From contig CAWHQZ010000006.1 of the NCBI GenBank assembly GCA_963831645.1, positions 186,001 through 250,000 of the forward strand: a stretch of 64,000 bases of DNA. Direction: 5' to 3'. The notes under the pieces are model-generated. The model did not search any database and was not told the DNA's origin. It worked only from the letters and a program-made list of their open reading frames with translations. Both the position numbers and the translations under genes were made by a program. How positions within the stretch are numbered: position 1 is the stretch's first letter; each line of letters starts with the position of its first letter. The stretch is from CAWHQZ01 sp963831645 (GTDB taxonomy: Bacteria > Pseudomonadota > Alphaproteobacteria > Rhizobiales > Aestuariivirgaceae). Shown here in pieces: positions 31,280 through 39,158 of the stretch.

Positions 31280-32518
31280 CTAGATCTTGTCAAGCCCGTA
31301 TGCGGCGTGCAGGGCGCGCACCGCCAGCTCGGTATAGGCTTCGTCAATCAATACGCTGACCTTGATCTCGGAAGTGGTGATCGCCTGGATATTGATCCCC
31401 TTGTCGGCCAGGGCTTTGAACATTCGCGCCGCGATGCCGGCGTGGCTGCGCATTCCGATGCCGACCACCGACACCTTGGCGACGTCGGCAGAATGCGAGA
31501 GTTCCTTGAAGTTCACTCGTTCGCGCACCGCTTCCAGCACAGCGAGGGCCTTGTGCAGATCCTTGCGCGCGACGGTGAAGGTTATGTCGGCCGTTTCGCC
31601 ATCGCCGGAGATGTTCTGCACGATCATGTCGACGCTGATCTCCAATTCCGCCAGCGGCCCGAAAATGCCCGCCGACACCCCGGGCTGATCCTTGACACGA
31701 CGCACCGAGACCTTCGCTTCATCCTTGGTGTAGGCGATACCGGTCACGACCTGTTGTTCCATGATCTCTTCCTCGTCGCACACAATGGTTCCCAGACCTG
31801 GGCCGGGATCGCTGCCGTCGGCTTCAAAACTCGACCGCACTTGTAGCGGTACCCGGTAGACCATGGCCAATTCCACCGAACGGGTTTGCAACACCTTCGC
31901 TCCCAGAGACGCCATTTCCAGCATCTCCTCGTAGGAAATTCTGGCTACCTTACGGGCCTTGGCCTCGATTCTGGGGTCGGTCGTGTAGACGCCATCCACG
32001 TCGGTATAGATGTCGCAGCGCGCCTCGAGCGCGGCGGCAATCGCCACTGCACTGGTGTCTGATCCACCGCGTCCGAGCGTCGTGACCCGCCGATCCGGCC
32101 CGATGCCCTGGAAGCCGGATATCACCGCAACCTGTCCCTGCTCGATGCGCTTGCGCAGTTCACCGGCATCGATGGCCTGGATGCGCGCCGCTCCATGCAC
32201 CCCGTCGGTCTTGATCGGGATTTGCCAGCCCTGCCAGGAACGGGCCGGAATGCCGATTTCCTGCAGGGCAATGGCGAGCAAACCTGCGGTTACCTGCTCG
32301 CCGGAAGCCACAACCGCATCATACTCCCTGGCGTCGTGGACCGTGGCTGCTTCGCGGCACCAGCCGACCAGCCTGTCGGTTGTCCCCGACATCGCCGAAA
32401 CAACGACTGCCACCCGATGGCCAGCCCGCACCTCTCGCTCGACATGGCGCGCAACATTGCGAATGTTCGCGATATCGGCCACGGAAGTGCCGCCGAATTT
32501 CATGACCAAATGGCCCAT
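31280..32518 (-). CDS. lysC: Aspartate kinase
   Basis: A 412-residue enzyme that phosphorylates L-aspartate as the first step to lysine, threonine and methionine. The N-terminus VMKFGGTSVADI, the VVSAMSG loop and TLGRGGSDTSAVA form the kinase domain. Two ACT domains follow (from about residue 265), giving feedback control, with VKVSVVGIGMRSHAGIAARMF in the last. ATG 32518 is preceded by AGAAGG at good distance; ATG 32542 would add eight residues. It is divergent from ubiG. Confidence 0.95.
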   Translation of the reverse strand: MGHLVMKFGGTSVADIANIRNVARHVEREVRAGHRVAVVVSAMSGTTDRLVGWCREAATVHDAREYDAVVASGEQVTAGLLAIALQEIGIPARSWQGWQIPIKTDGVHGAARIQAIDAGELRKRIEQGQVAVISGFQGIGPDRRVTTLGRGGSDTSAVAIAAALEARCDIYTDVDGVYTTDPRIEAKARKVARISYEEMLEMASLGAKVLQTRSVELAMVYRVPLQVRSSFEADGSDPGPGLGTIVCDEEEIMEQQVVTGIAYTKDEAKVSVRRVKDQPGVSAGIFGPLAELEISVDMIVQNISGDGETADITFTVARKDLHKALAVLEAVRERVNFKELSHSADVAKVSVVGIGMRSHAGIAARMFKALADKGINIQAITTSEIKVSVLIDEAYTELAVRALHAAYGLDKI

Positions 32519-32654
32519 GCCAGCCTTCTCGACTGCCGTCAAAGTCCTTGAGAGCCGACCGCAACCGGTTTATGCGGGCGCTTACCAAAAAAACGCGCCC
32601 CAACCTGGCGCGCCCAGATTGCTCATACAGGCCGGTTCCACGGGATGCAACCTC

Positions 32655-33431
32655 ATGGCCATTGATTTGCCGGTCGTACCCAGGCCGCCGCCCGCGGCCC
32701 CGGCAAGCATCGATCCCACGGAAGTCGAAAAGTTCGCCGCGCTTGCCGCCGAGTGGTGGAATCCGGACGGCGATCTCGCCCTTCTCCACATTCTCAACCC
32801 GCTCCGGATAGAATACATACGCGAGCAGGTCACTGCCCGCTTTTCACGCGATCCTTTCCAGCGTCGGCCTTTTTCAGGTTTGCGCTTTCTGGACGTCGGC
32901 TGCGGCGGCGGTCTCCTGTCGGAGCCGATGGCCCGTTTGGGTGCCGACGTCACAGGTATCGATCCTTCCGGACAAAACATCAAGACCGCTGCCGTGCATG
33001 CCGATGCCCGGTCGCTGGCCATTGACTACCGCATCGCCACCGCCGAGGAACTGGCCGATCGGGAGCGTTTCGACGTCGTCCTGTGCATGGAGGTAATCGA
33101 GCATGTGAACGATCCTGCCGCTTTCGTGGCCACCTGCGCCTCGATGGTGAAACCGCGCGGCCTCATGTTCATGGCTACGCTGAACCGCACGCTCAAGTCT
33201 TTCGCTCTCGCCATCATCGGGGCGGAATATGTACTCGGATGGCTGCCCCGGGGAACGCACAAATGGGAGAGCTTCCTTACTCCTGAGGAACTCAGTCAGT
33301 CCCTGGCAGCCGCCGGTCTCCAGACCAAAGAAACGATCGGCGTGAGCTACAATCCGCTCATCCGCAGGTGGGCAAGGTCACGAGACCTGGCTGTGAACTA
33401 TATGCTGGTGGCGCAACGTCCATCAGCGTAG
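32655..33431 (+). CDS. ubiG: Ubiquinone biosynthesis O-methyltransferase
   Basis: A 258-residue SAM-dependent enzyme that carries out both O-methylations of ubiquinone synthesis. The family start EVEKFAALAAEWWNPDGD leads into PLRIEYIREQ, the SAM motif LRFLDVGCGGGLLSEPMARLG and VLCMEVIEHVNDP. The C-terminal GTHKWESFLTPEEL and YNPLIRRW are UbiG hallmarks. The frame stays open far upstream, but only ATG 32655 gives the conserved start. Confidence 0.95.
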   Translation: MAIDLPVVPRPPPAAPASIDPTEVEKFAALAAEWWNPDGDLALLHILNPLRIEYIREQVTARFSRDPFQRRPFSGLRFLDVGCGGGLLSEPMARLGADVTGIDPSGQNIKTAAVHADARSLAIDYRIATAEELADRERFDVVLCMEVIEHVNDPAAFVATCASMVKPRGLMFMATLNRTLKSFALAIIGAEYVLGWLPRGTHKWESFLTPEELSQSLAAAGLQTKETIGVSYNPLIRRWARSRDLAVNYMLVAQRPSA

Positions 33432-33486
33432 CGCGGCCACGGAAGACGAGACAGCACTGTCCGGAACAAGACGCAGGCAGAGTTCG

Positions 33487-33930
33487 TTAATTGTGGTCTT
33501 CCGGCACCGAGGGAAGCGGTCGTACCTCAATTCCCTCCTCGATCAGTTCCCTCGCCTCATCGAGAGTCGCTTCACCGTAGATTCCGCGTTGCTTGATTTC
33601 GCGGTAGTGCATGCGCCGCGCCTCTTCCGGAAAGCCATCAGCGACATAGTCGGCCTTCTCTTTGACGTAACGGCGAAGCTCGCGTATCGCGTTCTGCAAT
33701 GCTTCGGCCCGGGGGTCGCGGGGGGTAGAGGTGAACGTCTGCGGCGTGCTTGCGCGGCGATTGGATTTCACAGGTATGCCAGGCATCATCAACTGCTTCT
33801 CGACATGCGGCGTACCGCACTGCGGGCAACGCACTTCGCCGGTCTTGCCCTGCTCGTCGAAAGCCGCACTGCTGCTGAACCAGCCGTCGAATATGTGGCC
33901 CTGCCTGCAAACCAGATCATATCGTATCAT
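33487..33930 (-). CDS. DUF1178 family protein
   Basis: A 147-residue conserved proteobacterial protein. The N-terminus MIRYDLVCRQGHIFDGWFSS with a CPQCG pair forms a probable zinc ribbon with the early Cys and His. The C-terminal half has the conserved YVGDxF-like segment (here YVADGFPEEARRMHY) and ends EGIEVRPLPSVPED. The biochemical role is unknown. In many relatives a nitrilase-family gene lies between it and grxC; here that position is a 204-base gap. Confidence 0.88.
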   Translation of the reverse strand: MIRYDLVCRQGHIFDGWFSSSAAFDEQGKTGEVRCPQCGTPHVEKQLMMPGIPVKSNRRASTPQTFTSTPRDPRAEALQNAIRELRRYVKEKADYVADGFPEEARRMHYREIKQRGIYGEATLDEARELIEEGIEVRPLPSVPEDHN

Positions 33931-34134
33931 TACGGTCTCTTAACGACTTTTCGGGGTCACCGGCAAGGCCCGCAGGCTCAGACCGCGCCGCGCCTTCGCC
34001 GCCGCAAATGGCTCTCGGCGCCTACAACCACAGGGCTTCGTCATGCGTCCGCGGGCGCATGAAATTGCTGATTCGCAGGATGCTACGGCTTCGATAAATA
34101 AGATGTTAACAGCTTCGAAGCTCGCCAATATACC

Positions 34135-34395
34135 TTAGTACTGCTGGAGCAAGGGGTCGAGCTGCCCCTGACCCTCGAGTGAATGCAGTTCCTCGAAACC
34201 ACCGATGTGCCGGTCCTCGATGAAGATCTGCGGCACCGTGCGCCGTCCGTGAGCGCGCAAGGTCATCGCCTTGCGTGCCTGCGCGTCGCGCGACACGTCG
34301 ATTTCAATGAAATTGACTCCTTTCTGCCGGAGAAGATGCTTTGCCGCGAGGCAAAAAGCACAGAAGGGGGTGGTGTAGATTTCAGTTCGCGCCAT
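34135..34395 (-). CDS. grxC: Glutaredoxin 3
   Basis: An 86-residue dithiol glutaredoxin that reduces disulfides with glutathione. The active site reads TTPFCAFC, so both Cys are kept but the usual Pro-Tyr between them is Ala-Phe. The cis-Pro loop RRTVPQIFI and the GSH-binding HIGGFEEL are normal. It sits 22 bases downstream of comF on the same strand, in the common alphaproteobacterial order comF–grxC. Confidence 0.93.
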   Translation of the reverse strand: MARTEIYTTPFCAFCLAAKHLLRQKGVNFIEIDVSRDAQARKAMTLRAHGRRTVPQIFIEDRHIGGFEELHSLEGQGQLDPLLQQY

Positions 34396-34417
34396 CCTCG
34401 GCCTTCTCGCCAGCCAA

Positions 34418-35200
34418 TCACATATGGATGGCGGCCGGATGCGTCACAACTGCAAAAACAATAACATCCACACGCGCTGCTCCCCTGCCCAATAGGCACT
34501 GGCAGGCGGCGCCGGCCGTGGAGCCGGTCGTAAGGACGTCATCGACCAGCACGACGTGGCGGCCGACGACCTGTCCAAGGTATCGATCGGGAACCTGAAA
34601 CGCGCCTCGCAGGTTGGCTTGGCGTTCCGCCTCGCCAAGACCCACCTGGCTCGGCGTCGCCCGTTGCCGCACCAGCAGCTCCGGCTTGTCTTCAGCGCCC
34701 GACAGGATTGCCAGATGTCTGGCCAGCAACGCCGACTGGTTGTAACGGCGCTGCCACAGGCGCCACCGATGCAGGGGCACCGGCACCAGCAGAGCCTGAT
34801 TGGGCAGGACGTCGCCTGCCGTGCGGTGCATCAGCCGGGCCATCAACAACGCCGCTTCAAGCCGGTCGTGATACTTCAGGGCGTGCACGAGCCTGCGCGA
34901 GGCATCGTTATAAATCACTGCCGCCCGCAAGTTCGCCCACGCCGGCTCGCGCGCCAGCGCCCGCGCACTCAGCACCCCCGGCCCGCCGTCAAACGTCAGC
35001 GGTTCTCCCCATTTGGGGCAACGCGGCTCGTCGATGAATTGCAACTGCGACCAGCACCCGCTGCACAGGCCGCGCGCGAGGGCCACCCGGCCGTTGCACA
35101 TCAGGCATAGCGGTGGCAGCAGCACGTCGAGCAGCCCGGTGTAGATCTGTCGCCAGCCTCGTTGCCAATTTTCACCAGCTGGCCAGTTTCCGTCAGCCAT
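34418..35200 (-). CDS. comF: ComF family phosphoribosyltransferase-like protein
   Basis: A 260-residue protein with the C-terminal phosphoribosyltransferase fold: the PRPP loop is HVVLVDDVLTTGST and the upstream LVPVPLHRWRLWQRRYNQS is conserved. Relatives in naturally competent bacteria help DNA uptake. The N-terminal zinc module has CLMC and CSGC, but the third pair reads CPKW where CxxC is expected, so one metal ligand seems to be lost. No other competence gene is in the window. Confidence 0.87.
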   Translation of the reverse strand: MADGNWPAGENWQRGWRQIYTGLLDVLLPPLCLMCNGRVALARGLCSGCWSQLQFIDEPRCPKWGEPLTFDGGPGVLSARALAREPAWANLRAAVIYNDASRRLVHALKYHDRLEAALLMARLMHRTAGDVLPNQALLVPVPLHRWRLWQRRYNQSALLARHLAILSGAEDKPELLVRQRATPSQVGLGEAERQANLRGAFQVPDRYLGQVVGRHVVLVDDVLTTGSTAGAACQCLLGRGAARVDVIVFAVVTHPAAIHM

Positions 35201-35247
35201 TGCGCTATCATGGGTCAGGGCTATTGCCAGTGCAACGGAGCCTCGAG

Positions 35248-36126
35248 ATGCCGTCAGTGCCGCGGATTTTCCATCGTAGTCTGGTGCGCCGCCGTCGCCT
35301 GCGCAGCTTCGCCGGGCCGCAGCGCCCGCAGTTTCTGGACGACGCGATCGCCAACGAGCTCGAGGACCGTTTCGGCTCCGTTAAGCGACGGTTTGCGACC
35401 ACTCTCATTCATGGCGGAGCTTCGGGCGCGCTGGTTGAGCGCATCGCCAAATTGAGCCACGGGAACCGGATTTTCATCAGCGATTGCACGCCGCTGCGCG
35501 GCGCCGATCTCGTTTTCGACGAGGAGTTCCTGCCGCTGGCCGGTTCGTGTCTCGACTGCGTGATAGACGCTGCCGGGCTCGAAAGCGTGAACGACCTGCC
35601 GGGCGCACTGGCGCAGATCAGAGGCTGCCTCCGGCCCGACGGTCTTTTTCTTGCCGGCCTGTTGGGAGGCGACACGTTGAAGGAGTTGCGGGCTTCATGG
35701 ATTGCGGCGGAGTCCGAGTTGCTCGGAGGGGTAACCCCACGCGTGTCGCCCTTCGTTCATGTGCGCGAGTGGGGAATGCTGTTGCAGCGCGCCGGTTTCA
35801 CATTGCCCGTGGTTGATGCGACCCGGCAAATCGTCCGCTACGACAACGCACTGGCTCTCATGAACGATCTAAAGGCACTCGGACTGTCCAACGCTTTGCT
35901 CGGGCGATCGCCGGTGCCGCCCACCCGCACTCTGCTGACGAGGGTTGCCGAGCACTATGCGCTGCACAACAGCGACGGCGACGGCCGCATTCGGGCGACC
36001 TTCGAGATCGTTTTCCTGTCCGGCTGGTCGCCCCATGAAAGCCAGCAGAAACCCCTGGCGCCGGGCAGCGCGAAGCTCAGACTGGCCGATGCGCTCGGCG
36101 TGGACGAGAAGCCGCTGAAACGATGA
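35248..36126 (+). CDS. SAM-dependent methyltransferase, NDUFAF5-like
   Basis: A 292-residue class I methyltransferase. It has the BioC/NDUFAF5-like sequence: an Arg-rich start (IFHRSLVRRRRLRSF), a Rossmann core with CLDCVIDAAGLESVNDLPGA and the family-typical LFLAGLLGGDTLKELR. The SAM-binding glycine motif is weak. ATG 35248 is preceded by GGAG; the longer frame overlaps comF on the other strand. Relatives include a complex I assembly factor that acts as an arginine hydroxylase, so the true activity is open. Confidence 0.82.
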   Translation: MPSVPRIFHRSLVRRRRLRSFAGPQRPQFLDDAIANELEDRFGSVKRRFATTLIHGGASGALVERIAKLSHGNRIFISDCTPLRGADLVFDEEFLPLAGSCLDCVIDAAGLESVNDLPGALAQIRGCLRPDGLFLAGLLGGDTLKELRASWIAAESELLGGVTPRVSPFVHVREWGMLLQRAGFTLPVVDATRQIVRYDNALALMNDLKALGLSNALLGRSPVPPTRTLLTRVAEHYALHNSDGDGRIRATFEIVFLSGWSPHESQQKPLAPGSAKLRLADALGVDEKPLKR

Positions 36127-36147
36127 GGAAGTTGACGACTTGTAACC

Positions 36148-36555
36148 TCACAGCGTGTGGATCAAGTGCGCAACCAGCGGCCGATCGGCTGCCGGCATCG
36201 GATAGTCTTTCAGCGCCCGGGGTCTGACCCATCGGATGGCCTGACCTTCTCTCGCGCTCACCATCCCCTTCCACTTCCGGCATACGTAGAGCGGCATCAG
36301 CACGTGGAATTTTTCGTAGCCGTGGCTGGCGAAGGTCAACGGCGCCAGACAGGCTTCGGTTACGTCGATGCCAAGCTCTTCCTTCAGCTCGCGCGCGAGT
36401 GCTGCCTCGGGCGGCTCGTCGGGCTCGACCTTGCCTCCGGGAAACTCCCATAGCCCGGCCATCGGCTTGCCGGCGGGTCGTTGGGCGATCAGTACCCGTC
36501 CATCCGCATCGACAAGCACACATGCGGCGACCAGAACGACGGTCATCGAACTCAC
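36148..36555 (-). CDS. mutT: 8-oxo-dGTP diphosphatase, MutT-type Nudix hydrolase
   Basis: A 135-residue Nudix hydrolase. The Nudix box GGKVEPDEPPEAALAREL followed by KEELGI fits the GX5EX7REUXEEXGU pattern exactly, and the WEFPGG lead-in is typical of MutT. It would remove oxidised dGTP from the nucleotide pool. It follows argJ on the same strand after 36 bases. Translation may start three codons later, at ATG 36546. Confidence 0.9.
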   Translation of the reverse strand: MSSMTVVLVAACVLVDADGRVLIAQRPAGKPMAGLWEFPGGKVEPDEPPEAALARELKEELGIDVTEACLAPLTFASHGYEKFHVLMPLYVCRKWKGMVSAREGQAIRWVRPRALKDYPMPAADRPLVAHLIHTL

Positions 36556-36591
36556 GCCCCGGAAGGGGGTTCGACGGCGAAGCAGCCCGCC

Positions 36592-37830
36592 TCAGCTTCG
36601 GTAGGAGCCATTGATTTCGATGTAGCGGCGAGTGAAGTCGCAGGTCCACACCGTCGCCTTTCCATCACCTACGCCCACGTCCACCTTGACCTTGATGGCA
36701 CGCCCGCGCATGTGCGGTAGTACCTTGCTTTCTTCGTAGGCTGGATCACGCTGTCCGTTCGTGGCCACACGCACGCCGCCGATCCATATCTTCAGGCGAT
36801 CGCGGTCGGCCTTGGCGCCGGACTTGCCGACTGCCATGACGATCCGACCCCAGTTCACATCTTCGCCGGCAATCGCCGTCTTAACCAGGGGCGAATTTGC
36901 GATGGCGAATCCAATGCGGCGCGCCGCCTCATCCGTCGCAGCACCGGTGACTTCGATGGTGATGAATTTTTCCGCACCTTCGCCGTCCTTTACCACCAGA
37001 TGGGCAAGCTCCAGCGTCACCCGGTCGAGCGCTGCGGTGAATTTTTTCAGGCGCGGATCGTTGACGGATTCGAGTCCGGCAGTCGGCCGGCCGACGCCGC
37101 CTGTAGCAGCAAGCAGCACCGTATCCGACGTGGAGGTGTCGCTATCGACGGTGATGCGATTGAAGCTTCGGTCGACGCTGCGTGCCAGCAGTCCTTGCAG
37201 GATGCGCGCCGGCAAGGCGGCGTCGGTGAACAGGAAAGCGAGCAAGGTCGCCATATCGGGAGCGATCATGCCCGATCCCTTGGCGATGCCGTTGACTGCA
37301 ACCCGGACGCCGTCGATGGAGGCATTCGCACTGCATCCCTTGGCAAAGGTGTCGGTCGTCATGATGGCGTGTGCGGCCGCCTTCCATGTGTCCTCCGCTG
37401 CGTCTCGCCTGAGCCCGGGGAGCGCTTTGAGCAACGGCGCAACATCGAGCGGCTCGCCGATGACGCCGGTTGAGGCGACAAATACCTCCGAAGCACGACA
37501 CTTGAGGGCTTTTGCGACCCGGCCGGCGAGCAATCGGACGCTCGCCGCTCCGCGCCGCCCGGTGAAAGCGTTGGCGTTGCCGGCGTTCACGAGGATGGCA
37601 CGGGCGCGTCCCGCCCGGATGTTTTTCGCGCACCAGTCGACCGGAGCGGAACGTGACTGCGAGCGGGTGAACACACCGGCGATGGCGCTGCCGGGATCGA
37701 GCACGGCCAGCAGAACATCGGGGCGTCCCGCGTAACGCATGCCCGTTTCGGCAACCGCCAGGCGAACGCCAGCCACCCTTGGAAACTCCGGAAAGGTCGC
37801 CGGCGCCAAGGGAGAGACGGGATGCGTCAC
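36592..37830 (-). CDS. argJ: Bifunctional glutamate N-acetyltransferase / amino-acid acetyltransferase
   Basis: A 412-residue ornithine acetyltransferase of the cyclic arginine pathway. It moves the acetyl group from N-acetylornithine to glutamate. The precursor cleaves itself before the catalytic Thr in the conserved KGSGMIAPDMATLLAF segment. The oxyanion-hole region ASTGVIGEPL is present. The C-terminus (YIEINGSYRS) matches the family. It follows the PpiC-type gene by six bases, so the two form one transcript with mutT. Confidence 0.95.
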   Translation of the reverse strand: MTHPVSPLAPATFPEFPRVAGVRLAVAETGMRYAGRPDVLLAVLDPGSAIAGVFTRSQSRSAPVDWCAKNIRAGRARAILVNAGNANAFTGRRGAASVRLLAGRVAKALKCRASEVFVASTGVIGEPLDVAPLLKALPGLRRDAAEDTWKAAAHAIMTTDTFAKGCSANASIDGVRVAVNGIAKGSGMIAPDMATLLAFLFTDAALPARILQGLLARSVDRSFNRITVDSDTSTSDTVLLAATGGVGRPTAGLESVNDPRLKKFTAALDRVTLELAHLVVKDGEGAEKFITIEVTGAATDEAARRIGFAIANSPLVKTAIAGEDVNWGRIVMAVGKSGAKADRDRLKIWIGGVRVATNGQRDPAYEESKVLPHMRGRAIKVKVDVGVGDGKATVWTCDFTRRYIEINGSYRS

Positions 37831-37836
37831 TCCCCG

Positions 37837-38757
37837 CTATTCCTGGGTCTTCAGGTCCTGTTTGCCGCCGCCGCCCGCGTCGCCTTTGCCTTCCTGCTTT
37901 TTGCGCATTTCTTCCATTCGCTTCTGCCCGATCTCCTGCAGCTTCTTGAGGTCGGGATCGAGCACATCGATCTTGGCCTGCTTGCGCAGCGTCGTCACAG
38001 CCTCTTGAACTTTCTTTCTCGTCAGAACGGCCTTGATGCCGTTCTTGACCTGGTCATAGGGTTGTGCGCCGCCGGCTTTGCGGTCCTCGAGCTTTATCAC
38101 GTGCCATCCGTAGTCGGTCTTGATCGGCGTCGAAAGCTCGCCGACCTTCAGTGCGAAGGCAGCCTTGGAAAACTCAGGGACCATCTCCTCCGCAGAAAAA
38201 TAGCCGAGGTCGCCGCCATAGTCTTTCGATCCGTCAAGGCTCACTTTCTTGGCGATGTCTTCGAATTTCTCGCCTTTCTCCAACCTGGCGAGGACATCCC
38301 TGGCTTCCTTTTCGCTGGCAACGAGGACGTGGCGGGCCCGCACGCGTTCTGATGCTTTGACCTTCGGGGCTTCCTTTTCGTAGGCCTCTTTCATCTCCTC
38401 CTCGGTTACCGATGGCTTGATTTCATCGTTGAAGAACGCATCGCGCAGCGCCTTCGCCTGGTAGAAGGCCAGTCTCTTCTTGTACTCCTCAGAATCGGCA
38501 ACTCCTTTCTTCACCGCGGCTTGCGCCAGAAGATGGCGTTCAACCAGATACTCGACCAGGAACGGAAAGCGCATCTTGGCCGGCAGTTCCGCCAACTGAG
38601 TAGAAATGTCCTCGGCTGCCAACTCCACTTCTGAGGTTTTGATCTCGTGGCCATTGACCACCACGATGACTTTGTCCTCGGCCGCCTGCGCCGCCACCAG
38701 CCAGGTGACGAGCGAGGCCGCCGTAAGCATTGCAGCCATTGTCCTGTAGAGTCTCAT
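37837..38757 (-). CDS. Parvulin-type peptidylprolyl isomerase, periplasmic
   Basis: A 306-residue exported foldase. The signal peptide (MRLYRTMAAMLTAASLV, cleavage near AQAA) is followed by a SurA-like helical domain. The PpiC rotamase domain (about residues 135–230) has RVRARHVLVASE, GGDLGYFSAEEMVPEF and YGWHVIKLEDRK. A Lys/Glu-rich charged tail ends in a Gly run. It lies upstream of argJ and divergent from secA, the order seen in many Hyphomicrobiales. It probably helps outer-membrane or periplasmic protein folding. Confidence 0.93.
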   Translation of the reverse strand: MRLYRTMAAMLTAASLVTWLVAAQAAEDKVIVVVNGHEIKTSEVELAAEDISTQLAELPAKMRFPFLVEYLVERHLLAQAAVKKGVADSEEYKKRLAFYQAKALRDAFFNDEIKPSVTEEEMKEAYEKEAPKVKASERVRARHVLVASEKEARDVLARLEKGEKFEDIAKKVSLDGSKDYGGDLGYFSAEEMVPEFSKAAFALKVGELSTPIKTDYGWHVIKLEDRKAGGAQPYDQVKNGIKAVLTRKKVQEAVTTLRKQAKIDVLDPDLKKLQEIGQKRMEEMRKKQEGKGDAGGGGKQDLKTQE

Positions 38758-39158
38758 TGAAATCCACCGTGGTTATTGACTGAGAGATGCGCCGGCAATT
38801 GAGTCGTCCAACCTAGTTGCCGTTGAATTGCGGCAAACTCATGCCTTTTGGCGCTACCCCGGAGCTCGACCGATCCTGGCGGCGAACAATGATCGCAAAC
38901 CTGCCGCGATTCAAGTACTCCCTGTCCATCCCTTGTGCACAAGTTGACGCAGTTAAGCCGTTGAAATTTGGCGCTTCCACCCCACTTGACGAGGTCGGTT
39001 CATTGCGTTTCGGGGGCATTGCGCCCAAGTTTCATGCCCGCGCGATGCGCGTGTCGTTGCTCTGCGCGCGGTAGTTGACTAATAGTCCGCGTCTAGCAGC
39101 CGGACGCGAGGCAATCTTTGCCACGACCAGGGGCTGCGTCCCTCGATAGGGTAATCGA
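38758..39158. other. Divergent intergenic region upstream of secA with two related direct repeats
   Basis: About 400 bases between divergent genes, with no convincing gene. Two similar blocks occur on the plus strand. One runs from 38820 to 38860 (CCGTTGAATT ... TTTTGGCGCTACCCC) and the other from 38958 to 38983 (CCGTTGAAATTTGGCGCT then TCCACCCC). They may be regulatory sites for secA or the PpiC-type gene. Confidence 0.4.

Noticed and set aside
32010..32654. N-terminal extension of the ubiG frame
   Set aside because: It is the antisense of lysC; the conserved UbiG start is at 32655.
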